In this document: one piece after another, positions 10,307 to 21,828 of the stretch
How positions within the stretch are numbered: the first letter of the stretch is position 1
How the letters are laid out: each line of letters opens with the position of its first letter
Assembly (NCBI GenBank): GCA_031002005.1
Contig: CM061919.1
Location: forward strand, 34,065,088-34,129,087
Source of the DNA: Vandiemenella viatica
Lineage: Eukaryota; Arthropoda; Insecta; Orthoptera; Morabidae
DNA: 64,000 nucleotides
Reading direction: 5' to 3'
The notes under the pieces: generated by a model
Told to the model about the DNA's origin: nothing
The model's database searches: none
The model's input: the letters and a program-made list of their open reading frames with translations, nothing else
Program-made: the position numbers and the translations under genes

Positions 10307-10842
10307 TATTGTATTTCCAGTACAGTGACGAGATCTTCCCATACCTAGACAGAATACGGCAGATAGATGCAGCACTGCGAAATTATCGACTAGTTATTGT
10401 AGCAGTCTGTTCTTCGGCACAGCAAGAAGACTGACAGAAAAGGGAAACTTCCAGAAGAACTATTAAGCGAATTTAGTCTAGAGGTTAGAAACCAAGCACA
10501 TAATCCTTTTACTTTCTGCATTAGTGCTGGAGCAAGAACAAATAGTAATGTATCAATTACAAACAATCAGGTGGAAAATCTGCTTTGGAGCTGGAGAGTG
10601 TTTGACAACATGACATCAAGTGATCACAATTTGATTGTCTATGAACTGAGCAGAACGCAGACAAAAGAAAGTAGTGGCAGCGGTAGCATTAAAACCGCAG
10701 ATAACATTAGGAAAGCTGCATGGCAAAAGTTAAGGAATGTGTTCACTCCACCGGATTTGCCAGAAAACCACTCCGATGTAGACAAAGCCGCGAGAGAGCT
10801 GACATCTGCAATACAAAGTATCAATAAACAGGTGATATCGCT

Positions 10843-10870
<28 letters not shown>
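10307..10870 (+). pseudogene. R1-like endonuclease C-terminal half and linker
   Basis: Starts YFQYSDEIFPYLDRI and later reads NNQVENLLWSWRVF...SSDHNLIVYEL. The SDHN motif is the expected catalytic Asp-His pair near the end of the endonuclease domain. An A26 homopolymer at about 10842-10868 lies in the linker before the RT. Confidence 0.65.
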
Positions 10871-10873
<3 letters not shown>

Positions 10874-11219
10874 TAGTAGATTCCACTACCAAAATATGGA
10901 CAGAAAAACTTCAGAAACTACAACTAAACATGAGAAGAGCAAGAAAAGCGAGAAGAGCGAGAAGAACGTATCAATGAAGCATGGTGGCAGTAAACAGAAG
11001 TATCCTCTTCGAGTGTTACAGGCAGAAAAGCCAGATTTTCAGAGACACCATGAGAGATACAAAACAAAAATGCTGTGAAGCCTTCTTGAGGGAAAACCTT
11101 ATGAATAATCTTTCGGGCATTCCTTACAAAATAGCTGCAGGTAAAATCAGCCCCCCCCCCCCCCAATACTATCCACAGTAAAGAGAACAGATGGACGACT
11201 AATCACGAATTGGAGGGAC

Positions 11220-12990
11220 TCAGCGGAGGAGTTATTAAAAGTTTTACTTTCTGATGACGTCCTGGAAGAAGAAATAGAAGAACAAGCTACATTACCAAGG
11301 AACATGTGGCAGCCCTGCTGGAGTGAAGAGGAAGGAATTAATGTTACACCAAAAGAAGTAATAATCGCGATAAATAAAATGAAAAAGCAAAGGCACCCGG
11401 TCCGGAAGGAATTCCAGCCGTGGTCCTCCAGTAATTAATCATTAAATTGACCCCGTCCTATGCAGACTCCTGAAAGAATGCCTATATCAGGGTAGAGATC
11501 CTGGAATATGGAAAAACAGTGAGGTGATAATTGTAAAGAAAGGAGACAAGGATCCTCTTCTACCGAAATCCTACCGGCCGATTTGTTTATTGAATGTATT
11601 TGGCAAAGTTCAAATTACAAAACCACCTTGAACTTCAGGGAATGAATCCTAGTCAATATGGATTTAATAACAGTCGACAGAGGATGCGATAAACCAGTCG
11701 ATGGAAATAATGTGTGGCAGTACAGAAAGGTATGTAGTGGGCATATTTGTGTACATCTCGGGGGATATCGACAATTTATGGTGGCCCGCCCTGTTTGAAC
11801 AGCTGAGGGAGATTGGTTGTCCAAGAAGATTATATTATAACTTTGGGGACTATTGCAGATTTAGAACTGTTTCCTTGAGATGCCAGAACTTGGTCATCAC
11901 GAAGATCCTTACCAAAGGATGCCCGCAAGATTTGTTTTGCGGTGCCATATTCTAGGATATTAGGGATGGAACCAATGATCGAACTATTACAAAGAATACC
12001 TGAACTTCTAGGTCTAATTGCTTTTGCTGATGACGTTCTATTACTCGTGGAAGGAGCTACAAGAGAAAATATTGAGTACAAAAGTAATCTAATATTTAAT
12101 TACCTCAGCCAATGGTGTAGTAAGGTAAAGCTGAGCTTATCACCGCATAAAACAACATTTATGTTGCTCAAAGGCAAGCTGACTCGAAAACCCACTATAA
12201 GAATCGACTGTAAATCAATTCGTAGAAACCGAGTGTGCAGGTACTTTGGCATTCAATTGGATGAACGTTTAAACTTCGATGCCCACTTAAAGAAGATAGT
12301 AGCACGAGCAGTGGTGGCGATGAATAAAATCATTAAGAAAAATAAAACCAGAACACCGAGTCATACTTTTAAGGTTGACAGGAGCATACCGAACTTTGGC
12401 AACAAAATCACTAACCGTTGCTATTGGTGTATGGCCACTGGACCTTGCAGTAAGGAAACGAGGTACCATATACTGGCTCAGAAACAGGGTACAAGATAAG
12501 GTAGCAGAAATTGTAGGCAGCGAAGCAACATCGGAGCTCCGTTGGCGGAATGGCAACAAGAATGGAACAACAGTGAAACAGATCGAAGAACATATGATAT
12601 GTTTCCATTCATAGAGGAGAGGTTAAATTTTAAGAACTTTCAACTCTCTTCCGGATTGGTACACTACATTATTTGGGAATACGGCCCATACAATAGCTGG
12701 TTCCAAAGTCGAAATATTGTGGGCTCAACCAGGTGCGAATGTGGTGAAGAGTATGCCTGAGCACGTTGTATTGGAATGTGAAATAACAGGCAGTTTGAGA
12801 AAACACAAATAATCTGGGCTGCAAGGGAGGAGAATAAACGACATAATTATTACGAGACGAAAGTTTGTGGCATTTGTTGGATGAGGAAGCTGATCTAGCC
12901 TCAAAATTTTGGAAGGAAAGGAAAAATGCTGAGCGAAATCAAAGGCCACAGATAGCAGAAGAGGAGAACAGAATTACAGCTCGTGAATAG
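11220..12990 (+). pseudogene. R1-like reverse transcriptase and C-terminal finger
   Basis: Pieces in several frames: SYRPICLLN-like segment about 11565, AFADDVLLLVEG at about 12018 (the YADD-box equivalent, both Asp kept), CRYFGIQLDERLNFDAHL about 12240, LTVAIGVWPLDLAVRKRG about 12405, FKNFQLSSGLVHYIIWEYGPY about 12640 and STRCECGEEYA with HVVLEC about 12725-12780, the C-terminal zinc finger. At least five frameshifts or stops are needed to join them. Confidence 0.7.
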
Positions 12991-13283
12991 TGTAAGCTAA
13001 TTCCAGAAACAATTGCAGAGAGAACAATAATGCTGGAAACAATACCGGACTGACGGAAGATATCCTACGACGATGAGCAACATCATTCGTCGGAGGATCT
13101 TCAGTGTGCCGTCTTCTGAGAGATAGCTGCGGCCATCTTGATATTCCAGGAGGTAAACTCTTGATGGCCTGGGCGGCCGACTTCACTGCCGGTTCAGGGG
13201 GACTCTACCTTTGGAGCGCAATCAATAACACCAAGAAAAAAAGTGGTAGTTAATGGAACCGAAGTACAACTGTGGCAATTGAT
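12991..13283. other. 3' flank of the R1-like element, no gene seen
   Basis: Possibly its 3' untranslated region. No clear tail or boundary was found. Confidence 0.3.
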
Positions 13284-13392
13284 GGTTGTAATAGTAGTAT
13301 TAGTAGTAATAGTGGTATTAGTAGTAGCCTAATAATAATGCTAGTAGTAATGTTAGTAACAATAACAGTAGTAGTAGATGTAGTAGTGGTGT
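13284..13392 (+). repeat. Trinucleotide-rich microsatellite (TAG/TAA)
   Basis: Runs of AGTAGTAATAGTGG and TAGTAGTAGATG over about 110 bases. Not coding. Confidence 0.85.
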
Positions 13393-13589
13393 TGGTACCC
13401 ACTCTTTTTAATAACAGAAGAAAAAATAGAGATATTGGAACTTGAATCAAAATTTTCTTGCTTTCATTGTTTATAAATCAATACTTTAGATATATAAGAT
13501 GTAAATATATATACATGTAAAATAATGGAAATGAGGGCCCAGATTAGAAACTAGGTGCTGGGCTATGTTATATATAGGTAAAAAAATAA

Positions 13590-14130
13590 ATGTTTCAACC
13601 TGCATTCTGAAAATTGGTATCCATAAGAGACTGTATATTCATGCAAATGAGGCAAGAGTGAATTGGGCTACCCTTAGATGATGATAGCTTTGATGAATGA
13701 TAGCCCCGCCCCCTACTAACCTAACTCTGGTTGACCTTTTGTGACCTAATTCAAAGGAGACCGCTCATATTGTTGGAATATATAATTAATTACTATGATG
13801 TCATAGGACACGTGACCTACAAACCCCAGTCTGGTCGGTGATTGGTGACCAAGTACAAAGGAGACCGCTTGTTAGAAACAAAATTAATTACATATTGTAA
13901 GGGGGCACCACCTGCTTCCACGCCCCTTCCCTACTCTCTAGCCAGTTGAAACTTGTCTGTCTGCTGACTGGCATCCATAAGAACCTGTATGTTTTTACAA
14001 ATGAGGCTAGGTAACCTAACTCTAACTAGCCTTTTGTGACCTAATTCAAAGGAGATCGCTCAAATTGTTATGCTAATTAGGGTGCGACTAAATTTTGGGT
14101 GTACATTGAGCAGATAACAATAGGCATACA
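13590..14130 (+). repeat. Two imperfect copies of an interspersed repeat
   Basis: The unit GCATCCATAAGA...TGTAT...CAAATGAGGC...CCTAACTCT...GACCTAATTCAAAGGAGA occurs at about 13609-13765 and again at about 13967-14060. A third copy, inverted, is at about 42700-42930 (GCAAATGAGGCTAGGTAACC on the minus strand). The family is unknown; it may be a non-autonomous DNA transposon. Confidence 0.65.
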
Positions 14131-14159
14131 TCCACAGCAGGTGCCATTGACAGCTTTAA

Positions 14160-15470
14160 TGGATTGTGGAGCAGGTGTTATCAGATAAAACAGGTCTACC
14201 CACACCACCTAGCCCACAGCACGTGTCCTTCCATGGACAGGACTGAACACGTTTACCCCCACTCCCACGGACTAGACCAGTTTACCACAACAGCCTGCGT
14301 GCTAGTGCCAGTGTTCAGAGATGGCTCGTACGGTACTGTTGTTCTCGTCGGTGTATCAGCTCAAAGCTGGTTATTCTAAGCTTTTGACTCTAGGTTTATC
14401 GTCCAAGCAGTAGTTGTGCTTGAAAAAGTGGGAATGGTACCAAAGTTATACTGACCTGTGAAGAATTGAGAGTGCTGACCAAAATATGATCATAACCCTT
14501 TCCCTACGTGGGTCCTACAACTATTAATACTTTTAAACTATATTGCCGTTATTATTATTGTTATCTTAACTAATACATGACTTGTTTTTTTGAATTTCCA
14601 AATTGTATTCTTTAAATAACCCTAAGAGAGGAATGACTATTGATACTTCATATTTTAAAGCTTAAGCATTTCAAAAAGTCTCACTTTATATTTTATTTTA
14701 ACCAGCTCTAAATCTATGTCAAATATCTTATATGTCTTTTAAATGTCTCTACATGTCACATATATAATATAATATAATTCAGATATGGAGGAATCCAATT
14801 GGATTGACCTCAGGCCAGGCGATGTAAACAGTCACTTCATATGATCAAAAAACTGTATAGCATAATTGTAATTGCTCGACGTTTTTCAATAAACCATAGT
14901 TGTATATATAAAAAAAGGTTTTAGACATAGTGTCCGAATTGTTCAATACAGACAGCTCCCACACAGACGTTCCACTCGGCGAGCGCACTGTGTCCTGCCT
15001 TATTATTGCCGAGGTGAGACCTGTATGTTTTCGTCCAAATGCTGCTCCTTCCAGCGGCGTCTTCTTCGGCGATTCGGCTTGGAAAAACCTCATCGAAGCG
15101 CAGCTTGTAGAGTCCAGTGCATTGACCCTTAAGAAGAGGTGGGGATACTTAATTGCAAGATGCTATGTAGAATTTGTGGACAGTTTATCTACTAAAGTGC
15201 TACGAGACTATAATATGGCCACAGTGCAAAAACTAGTTGATATGTTTATGTGGCTCAACTGACTCTCAGTTCATCATTGGATTATATTCTGCTAGAATAT
15301 GAACTTATAGCATACAAAACTTTACTTGTATTGCCCGATGTTAACAATGTAGTAATTAAGAATTATAATCCAGTATATGTTGTTTGTGGACATGAAATGT
15401 TATGTGATTCATGTATATAAAAAATTTGAGAATGTGTAAAGTATTAATAAAAATTAATTGTATTTGATAT
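14160..15470 (+). pseudogene. EEW-family pseudogene, longest copy, with an internal insertion
   Basis: Starts at 14319 (MARTVLLFSSVYQLKAG, KLLTLGLSSKQ, then a stop) and continues in shifted frames to about 14486. The C-terminal half is an open frame at 14930-15262 containing TVSCLIIAEVRPVCFRP, GVFFGDSAWKNLIEAQ and KRWGYLIARCYVEFVDSL, ending MFMWLN-stop; AATAAA signals follow near 15447. Comparison with 2127-2560 shows that about 14487-14924 is foreign AT-rich DNA. The protein would be about 200 residues with two halves each ending in an EW/AWxxL motif. Function unknown; a PC4-like fold is a guess. Confidence 0.5.
14487..14924. mobile_element. AT-rich insertion inside the EEW-family copy
   Basis: Defined by comparison: 2320-2370 runs continuously through the point where these 440 bases interrupt the 14.3 kb copy. 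It contains no gene. Ends and target duplication could not be fixed, and an intron is an alternative. Confidence 0.4.
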
Positions 15471-15479
15471 CTTTTTATT

Positions 15480-15767
15480 TCACCCACCACTGGGAAATGA
15501 AAAATAAATTTTGAACGGCACATTTAGTTTTATCAAATTACTTTTCTTGAGTTCTCGTAGAGGTGAGCAGCCCAAATCTTCAATATTGTAGCAGACTTTC
15601 TTCCGGATAATCTTCTTGGGCCATCTAGTCTTCTCACATCCTTTAACACATATAATTGCATCATCTTCATAGGTGATTGCGTATAGAATAGTACATAGTT
15701 TACTGAAGGTTACAGTAGTAGGATTCCAGGGGATTCCATGGTAATAGGCCGATCTCGTTAACCTCAA
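15480..15767 (-). CDS. Unrecognised ORF fragment
   Basis: An open minus-strand frame with YEDDAIICVKGCEKTRWPKK and NIEDLGCSPLRELKKSNLI. The KGxEKxxW...IEDLGC pattern gives the impression of a transposon-associated protein seen repeatedly in insect genomes, but I cannot name the family. It abuts the CR1-like element and may be truncated by it. Confidence 0.35.
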   Translation of the reverse strand: MRLTRSAYYHGIPWNPTTVTFSKLCTILYAITYEDDAIICVKGCEKTRWPKKIIRKKVCYNIEDLGCSPLRELKKSNLIKLNVPFKIYFSFPSGG

Positions 15768-16968
15768 TATTTTGCAGGATTTTAAAACACATCATCTATT
15801 CAAATGTCATGCGGTTTTTGGATGAAGGTGAGATTTAAAACCCAAATCAACATGGATTCAGAAAATGCCGATGCTGCGAAACTCAACTTGCTCTTTTAAT
15901 TCACGACTTGAGCCGTATTATAGATGAGCAATCCCAGGTTGATTAGTTCTTTTAGACTTTAAAAAAGCTTTCGACACTGTGCCTCACACTAGGTTACTTA
16001 GGAAACTTCGCGGTTATGGCATATCTAGACAAATATGCGACTGGGTTAAAGACTTTCTGGAGGGCAGAACACAGTGTGTAGTTCTCGACGCTGAGCGTTC
16101 AGTACTTACTGAAGTGGGGTCCGGGGTTCCTCAGGGAAGCGTGATAGGACTTCTGTTGTTTCTCATATACATTAATGATTTGTGCGACAATATAAGGGGG
16201 ATGAAAAGATTATTTGCCGATGATGCCATTATTTATCGTGAAATTACAAATCAGGACGACTGAGTTTTGTTACAAGACGATATTATGAAAATAATTGCGT
16301 GGTGTAAAGATTGGCAGTTGGCGTTAAACGCTCAAAAGTGCCAAGTAAGGCGTGTAAGTAAAAAGGTGACACCATTTGGTTTTGAATATACTATTAATGG
16401 CACTGTCCTTAGAACGGTAGATTCCGCTAAATACCTAGGCGTAATAATTCGTAATAATTTGTCGTGGAATGAGCATATCGAGAATGTAATTGGGAAAGCG
16501 AATCGTATGCTTCGATTTCTAGGTCGTAATTTAAAACAATGCACTCCGGACGTTAAATCGATTGCATACAAGTCACTAGTGCGGCCTCACTTAGAATATT
16601 GTTGCTCTGTGTGGGGTCCCCATCAAAAGGGATTAATGGATGCATTAGAGATGGTCCAAAGAAGAGCCGCCCGATTCGTGACAGGTATGTATAGTTGGAG
16701 GAAAAGTGTAAGTGCGATGTTGAAGGTGTTAGGTTGGGAAGACCTGGAGCACCGAAAGCGTTGCTTTCGGCAGAAGCTAATTGAAAAACTCTCGATTGAC
16801 GTATTTCGGAATTACAGTAAACAAATATTGCTACCAGCAACATTCATATCACGGAATGACCGCGAAAATAAGATAAGAGAAATCAGGGCCAGAACCTATT
16901 CATTTCTGTACTCATTTTTTCCACGAGGGATTAGGGAGTGGAATAGAAAGGATTTACCGGGCGACTAA
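15768..16968 (+). pseudogene. CR1-like non-LTR reverse transcriptase, 5'-truncated
   Basis: The first stretch (to about 15978) is broken by stops but shows QHGFRKCRCCETQLALLIHD. Then an open frame reads VPHTRLLRKLRGYGI, GSGVPQGSVIG, LFADDAIIY (about 16215) and, after an in-frame TGA at 16261, continues from 16267 through AKYLGVIIRNNLSWNEHI and LVRPHLEYCCSVWGPHQKG to RGIREWNRKDLPGD-stop. The fingers, palm and thumb are present; the endonuclease and ORF1 are missing. The wording is like CR1/L2-group elements. It is a typical 5'-truncated insertion. Confidence 0.75.
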
Positions 16969-17170
16969 ACATAAAATCCGACAGGAGTAGCTTTCGATAA
17001 AGTACTCCGGCCATCCTGATTTGGATTTTCCATGGTTTCCCCACATTGCTCCATGCGAATGTTGGGATGGTTCCTCACAATATCCCATTGGCACCTCCTG
17101 CCATATCCCGTATATCCCTTCCAAACCATTACCCCCACCGCCACACACTTTTAGTGAATCGTGGAGTAAC
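16969..17170 (+). mobile_element. Diverged, 5'-truncated SINE copy
   Basis: GATTTGGATTTTCCATGGTTTCCCCA...TGTTGGGATGGTTCC is the same body as the minus-strand SINEs, here on the plus strand and quite diverged, directly after the CR1-like stop codon. Confidence 0.55.
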
Positions 17171-18415
17171 ACTTGGATCATCACCTCCACGTCTTTGTGA
17201 TGATCCAGAGATGCGATGTGTAGCAATGTTCTCTGATCGTACTACACACACAACAACTACTTTGAAAATGAACGCTCCGTCTTTCGTCTTTAATCGTTAT
17301 GCGTCTAGGAATAAGGTAGTCATGATAATTCGTGGCGGCGACTAGGGCTATCTTGTTTTATGTGAGCTTCCACACAACAATCGTTAGAGGTATGTGTTCC
17401 ACAACACGATCGTGAAGGATCAGGCAGTCGGCAGAGGTGTAGGCTGGAAAATTCTCACTTCTATCAAACTCTATATGAATATCTACAGGCCCAGTCATAA
17501 CTGTTTAATTTTGTTGTGAACAGTCAATAACGGCAAACGTGCAGTATCGGCTAATTCTTTACGTTTTAGTAGCGGCGATTCGTAGTATGATTGTTGGAAT
17601 CTTGCATACTTATCGTACAACACTGTGGTTCTGTTTTTCTTAAAGTCTAAATTCATGTTCTCATAAGGGTATGCAATATCATGTATGTACACTTTTACGT
17701 TAGTGAGATTGCAATGGTTAAACTCAGCTGCACTTCTTTCCGCTTTGCTTTTCCTGTTTTGTTTGTAATCCAAGAGCCACGAAGCCAGGTTTCTCCAGTT
17801 GCGTTGACCTCTTCAAATTTGTGTTTTTCTTATAGGAAGCAATGGATACTAAAGCAGATCCCAACTTCTGAAATGAATGCGTAGTGGCTTCCCAATGTCT
17901 AAAATTTTAAGCAGTGCTAGTTTCTCCCGTTCAGCTACTTGCACTTGAGGCTTACCCAAGCGAGTTTACTGGTGTCGAATTTACTCTTTTGGGGATTTTG
18001 ATTAGCTTGTATATATGAGTTTGCATCATCTATGGCACGAATTAGTACTAGTTTACATCGAAAAGTATCCCTTTAAAGTCTTTACAAAAACCCAAAGGCA
18101 TATATACGGAATACATACATCGAAGTAGCCATTTCCAAAATCTCGCGTACACCACCCCGTGTTGTTCAACACAAAATTGGTTGATGATCACCAGAAATAA
18201 GAATTTTGATTGAGCTTGTAATTCAATCTATTTCAACTCCATTAAATTCTAACCAAATTTCCTCAAACATGAACTCAAATGCATTGGATGTGATGAGTGA
18301 CTTTGTAGCTCCCGCTCCATCTTCTTTGACGAATCTTCTTTCAATATGCAAGTAACTTCCACACAGGAGTGGTTCTGAATAGCTATTCGAATCTCGTCGT
18401 TGTTGAAAGAAAATC

Positions 18416-18420
18416 TTCAC
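18416..18420 (+). repeat. TTCAC target duplication, left side of Penelope-like element
   Basis: Matches 26833-26837. Joining the flanks with a single copy reopens the capsid gene frame. Confidence 0.7.
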
Positions 18421-18467
18421 GGGTTATCTGCCGGATAACATCTTTATTAAACATAATTTCTTAAATA

Positions 18468-18512
18468 CACAACGTTTCGGCAGCAACCTCCGCTGCCTTC
18501 GTCAGGTAAGCT
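18468..18512 (-). ncRNA. Candidate hammerhead ribozyme core of the Penelope-like element
   Basis: The minus strand reads CTGACGA (18505-18499), then a perfect stem GGCAGC/GCTGCC (18497-18492 with 18484-18479), then GAAA (18478-18475). This is the order of the hammerhead core: CUGANGA, stem II, GAAA. Penelope-like elements are known to carry such ribozymes. A convincing stem I and cleavage triplet were not found, so activity is uncertain. Confidence 0.45.
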
Positions 18513-18771
18513 ATCATAACGAAGCTAAAATATGACTGCACGATCGAGAGGAGCGCCATTCGCTGCCATTATTATTCTTGGCAGTCTTCTATTGAGTTCT
18601 AGTCTTTCGACATTTTCTCCTTATTCACTCGATCTGACATTGCTTCACCTATGGCTTGTCGTTTTTGTTGGCGTGTTTTATTTAAATTTTGTTTTGGCTT
18701 TTTAGTGTTACATAAGCAATGCTAGTGGTCTAGGTAGCCAGCTGCTGGAGAGACTTCCCGCTGCTCTCCCA

Positions 18772-19800
18772 TTGGTCGGCGCTACAAGTTTTCATCACCC
18801 AGCTCAGAGGAAAACTGTCTTGACAACACTGGTCCATCGTGCGCGAGCCATCTCAGACAGTGACAGCCTGCAAGGAGAACAAAGGCAACTACGACAGATT
18901 TTCAGACACAATGGTTATTCCGAAGAGCATATTAAAGAGGCTTTTATTCCCCAGAGACCGAGACTAATACCTGAACAAGAAGAATTTCCAAAAACTGTCC
19001 CCGTGTTGCCTTATGCCGGGAATACTACTGGAAAGATTGGTGAAGTTTTTGAAAGATATGGCGTAACGACCATCTTCCGTCCACCATCGAGAATATGGGA
19101 TATGCTACGCACGGTGAAAGACGATCTCAGTCTTTTTTTTATCTGCTTAATGTCTCTCAAACAGGGAGGTCTTTAGAGAAGGGAAAGGATGGGGGGCAAG
19201 AATGGGAAGGAATTCGGCCATGGCCTTTTGAAGGAAGCATCCCAGCATTTGCCTGGAGTTATTTGGGAAACCATGGAAAACCCAAATCTGGATACACGGA
19301 CAGGGATTCAAACCGCCGTCCTCCCGAATGCGAGGCCAGAACGCTAGGACCTCGGTCTTCGAGTCCCGGGAGTTTATGCGATCCCTTGTGAATGCGGCAA
19401 CGTATATATCGGTCAAACCATAATAACTATCGAGGAACGCCACACCGAACACCAACGATATCTGCGGTTACTACAATTTGAAAAATCCGCGTTAGCAGAA
19501 CATGCTATAGAAAATTTTCACTGCATCAACTTCACAATACTGAAGTTTTGGCTAAGATTTCGTATTCATGGGACTCAGTGATCAGAGAAGCGCTGGAGAT
19601 TCGAATAAGTGACAACAGCATCAACAAACAAACAAACAAAAAAAAAAAAACAAAAAAAAAAAAAAAAAAAAAACAGAGATGGTTGTCTCTTCCTGAGAGA
19701 AGCTTGGGAGTCTATCGTCCGAGAGCTGAAACAGCAACATGTTAGACACAGCCGTCCGGGGGAATGTCGTCTGGACGCGGCAACCATTGGGAGTGCTGTC
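18772..19800 (+). pseudogene. Penelope-like ORF: RT C-terminal region plus GIY-YIG endonuclease
   Basis: Before the SINE: HHPAQRKTVLTTLVHRARAI and FRHNGYSEEHIKEAF, the conserved segment after the RT. After the SINE: PGVYAIPCECGNVYIGQT (19366-19420), the GVY...YIG core of a GIY-YIG nuclease, followed by ERHTEHQRYLRLL and SALAEHAI. Skipping the SINE with one GTCTT copy restores the frame. A frameshift occurs near 19540, an A-rich microsatellite (about 19625-19673) interrupts the tail, and the end reads DGCLFLREAWESIVRELKQQ. The GIY-YIG domain nicks target DNA in these elements. Confidence 0.75.
19135..19354 (-). mobile_element. SINE inserted in the Penelope-like ORF
   Basis: GTCTT occurs at 19130-19134 and 19355-19359. 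The body carries GGCCATGGCCTTTTGAAGGA and the head CGAATGCGAGGCCAGAACGCTA; the last bases of the tRNA-like head differ from other copies. T-rich left end equals the A-tail of a minus-strand insertion. Confidence 0.8.
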
Positions 19801-19840
19801 ATCCATGGGAGTGCTGATCATCCATCCATCCATCCTTAAT

Positions 19841-21800
19841 TAGCGCAGACTTCTGTCTGCAGTGCTGTCCTTAGCACCAGGATAATTCCTATGGCTCATG
19901 TCTAAGTCTAGGTTTTGAACATGTTTTTCTGTCTTTAGCTTTTGTTGAAAAATGATTTGACTCTAAGAAGCAAGCCCTCATGGCACCAGTTAAGCAACCT
20001 TGAGAGTGATGTTGCTGGACCCTTTCAAGAGATGCAGCAGCCACAGCCAGTTACTGCTCCGTTGAGCAGAGTAGGGTGGAGTTTGTTGTCGTTAGACATT
20101 TACTCCAGCTTCATTTTGATAGGGCATTTCTTCTCTGTTGGTTTGTCGTCTCTTTTGGCTGTCGATGTTTTCTTTAACTGAGTGGGTGCCACCGCGACCA
20201 TCTTTTCTGACTGCTGACACCCATGGCATCCACGTCGCCTGTGCAGACTGGTAGAGACAAGTCTACTCGTTCGTGCCTATCTGCTCTCTCCAAGGCAGAC
20301 ACTGCAGCATCTAGTAGCGCCCCTGAGACGCTCGTGCAGCTCGTCGCACCCAAGAATCGAAACGGAGGAAGAAATTCAAACCACCTGGCGCCTTCCCGCG
20401 GGAAATTGGTTTCCTGGCGAAGGCCTCCCACCTTCCACCAGGGGCCACATAACGTGTTGTGGAAGAAGACAGACCGGAAGATTGGTCCTTTAAAGTATGG
20501 AAAAGACGCCTTGCACGAGGCAACCCTGGGAAATGGAGTTTCGCTATCTCAATCATCCTTGACGGCCTTCAGTTCAGCTAGCAGGTTCCCAAATGCGACG
20601 CCGCCACTTTCAAGAAGGTCCTGACAAGCCGCGACCACTGACACCTGGCCAAGAAGTATAGCCCAGTCGCAGGAGTCGAGGCGTGGCCGGAGGCACTTGT
20701 GTTTCCAACCCCACTGGCCAGCGACTTCGACTGGGAGGAATACGTCGAAGAAACCAAAAGAAGATTCCAGACCTTCAGCTACGACCCAAAGACGAACCAT
20801 AACTTCAAGACGACGCCAATAAGGCCCACACCACCCTCTACACCACCCTCTCCACCAACTCCATCGCCTTCTCAAAATGGTGAGCCATCATCACTGTCGC
20901 CTGACTCACCAGCACCAGCAATCTTCCCTGCCGCACAAGTAGGCCCAGTACCACCGATCACCGTCAACTATGCAGGGAACTACTGTAAATTACTGGCTCA
21001 GATGCAGAGTGCCATGAAGATTCCAGTGTTTAGTTGGCCAGACCACCTGGATTGAAGATCGTGCTGTCCTGCCCTGAGGACTTTGAAGCAGCCATCCAGT
21101 TGTTGCAGCAGGACTTCATATCTTATGAAGTCATACTTTGCCGCCCCAGGACGAAGAAGGCCGGCACTTCTACGCAGAAATCAGCAGAAAAACCACAGCC
21201 ACGCAAGCTGGTGCAGTGCTATAGGTGCCAAAAATTTCGGCATCTTGGCAGCGAATGCACAAAGCCAGCAAGATGCGTTCGTTGTGGTGGTAGACATTAT
21301 GTCGCAGATTGCAACCAGCGTCGCGAGGACGCCGTTTGCTGCAACTGCGGCTCTTCACACGCTGCTTCTTATCGCGGTTGCCGAGCTTGGAAGCAGCAAT
21401 GCAGCAGGAACAAACCTCATCCGAGTAGCAGGGCACATACGCAGCCCGCAACAAGCCGGTAAGAGAGCGGTGTCTGCCCTACTGCAACCACACGGCCCGA
21501 GGAGCGCTGGAAGTTGCACAGCTTCCAGCTAATAGGACGACAACAAAACAGGTCCGTGCCAGCGGAGACGACTAGGCATCACGCGGATTACACCAGACGG
21601 CGGCCTCCAAAGAGTCAACCAAGGCAGAAGATCACCGGCAGAGAATCATACGACCACACCACCCGTCAATCATCCGACCAAAGAGAAGAAAGGTTGGATT
21701 CACTCATCGCCCTTCTCACAAGGCTTGTAAACCACCTTACACCAAAAGAAGACACCTCTGCCTCCTTGAGGCAGCATTAATCGAACGACACAAAATGCGG
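19841..21800 (+). mobile_element. Jockey-like LINE piece containing ORF1 only
   Basis: About 380 bases of possible 5' UTR, then the gag-like ORF1 (20223-21780). No ORF2 follows. The next recognisable sequence (CTTCTGAGGAAGATGG at 21810) is the end of the Penelope-like element. Boundaries were not fixed by a target duplication. Confidence 0.5.
20223..21780 (+). pseudogene. Jockey-like ORF1 (gag-type nucleic-acid-binding protein)
   Basis: Begins MASTSPVQTGRDK. A proline-rich segment (about 20826-20935) precedes VPPITVNYAGNYCKLLAQM, the start of the conserved gag region. Three zinc knuckles follow: CYRCQKFRHLGSEC (21218), CVRCGGRHYVADC (21275) and CNCGSSHAASYRGC (21341). The end reads LDSLIALLTRLVNHLTP. 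At least three frameshifts (near 20620, 21040 and 21470) break it. This protein coats element RNA in the retrotransposition particle. Confidence 0.75.
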
Positions 21801-21815
21801 CAAACCACTTCTGAG

Positions 21816-21828
21816 GAAGATGGTCGCA
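21816..21828 (+). repeat. 13-base target duplication, left side of minus-strand LINE
   Basis: GAAGATGGTCGCA, identical to 26722-26734. It lies inside the Penelope-like terminal motif. Confidence 0.9.

Larger units (their letters stand above)
8020..12990 (+). mobile_element. Degenerate R1-like non-LTR retrotransposon
   Basis: In order on the + strand: a decayed gag-type zinc knuckle (about 8036-8077), endonuclease N-terminal half (8856-9210), an insertion (9211-10306), endonuclease C-terminal half (10307-10660), reverse transcriptase with AFADDVLLLVEG (about 12018-12053), the following domain, and a C-terminal C/H-rich finger (about 12725-12785). Domain order and the wording around FADDV are like R1-clade elements. 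Frameshifts, an A26 run (about 10842-10868) and a C-run (11151-11162) show it is dead. Confidence 0.75.

Noticed and set aside
9201..10320. Spliceosomal intron in the R1-like endonuclease (GTAAGC...TTTCCAG)
   Set aside because: Tempting splice-like ends, but the protein motif YFQYSDE begins before the would-be acceptor, and the insert has TG start and promoter-like signals, so an LTR-type insertion fits better.
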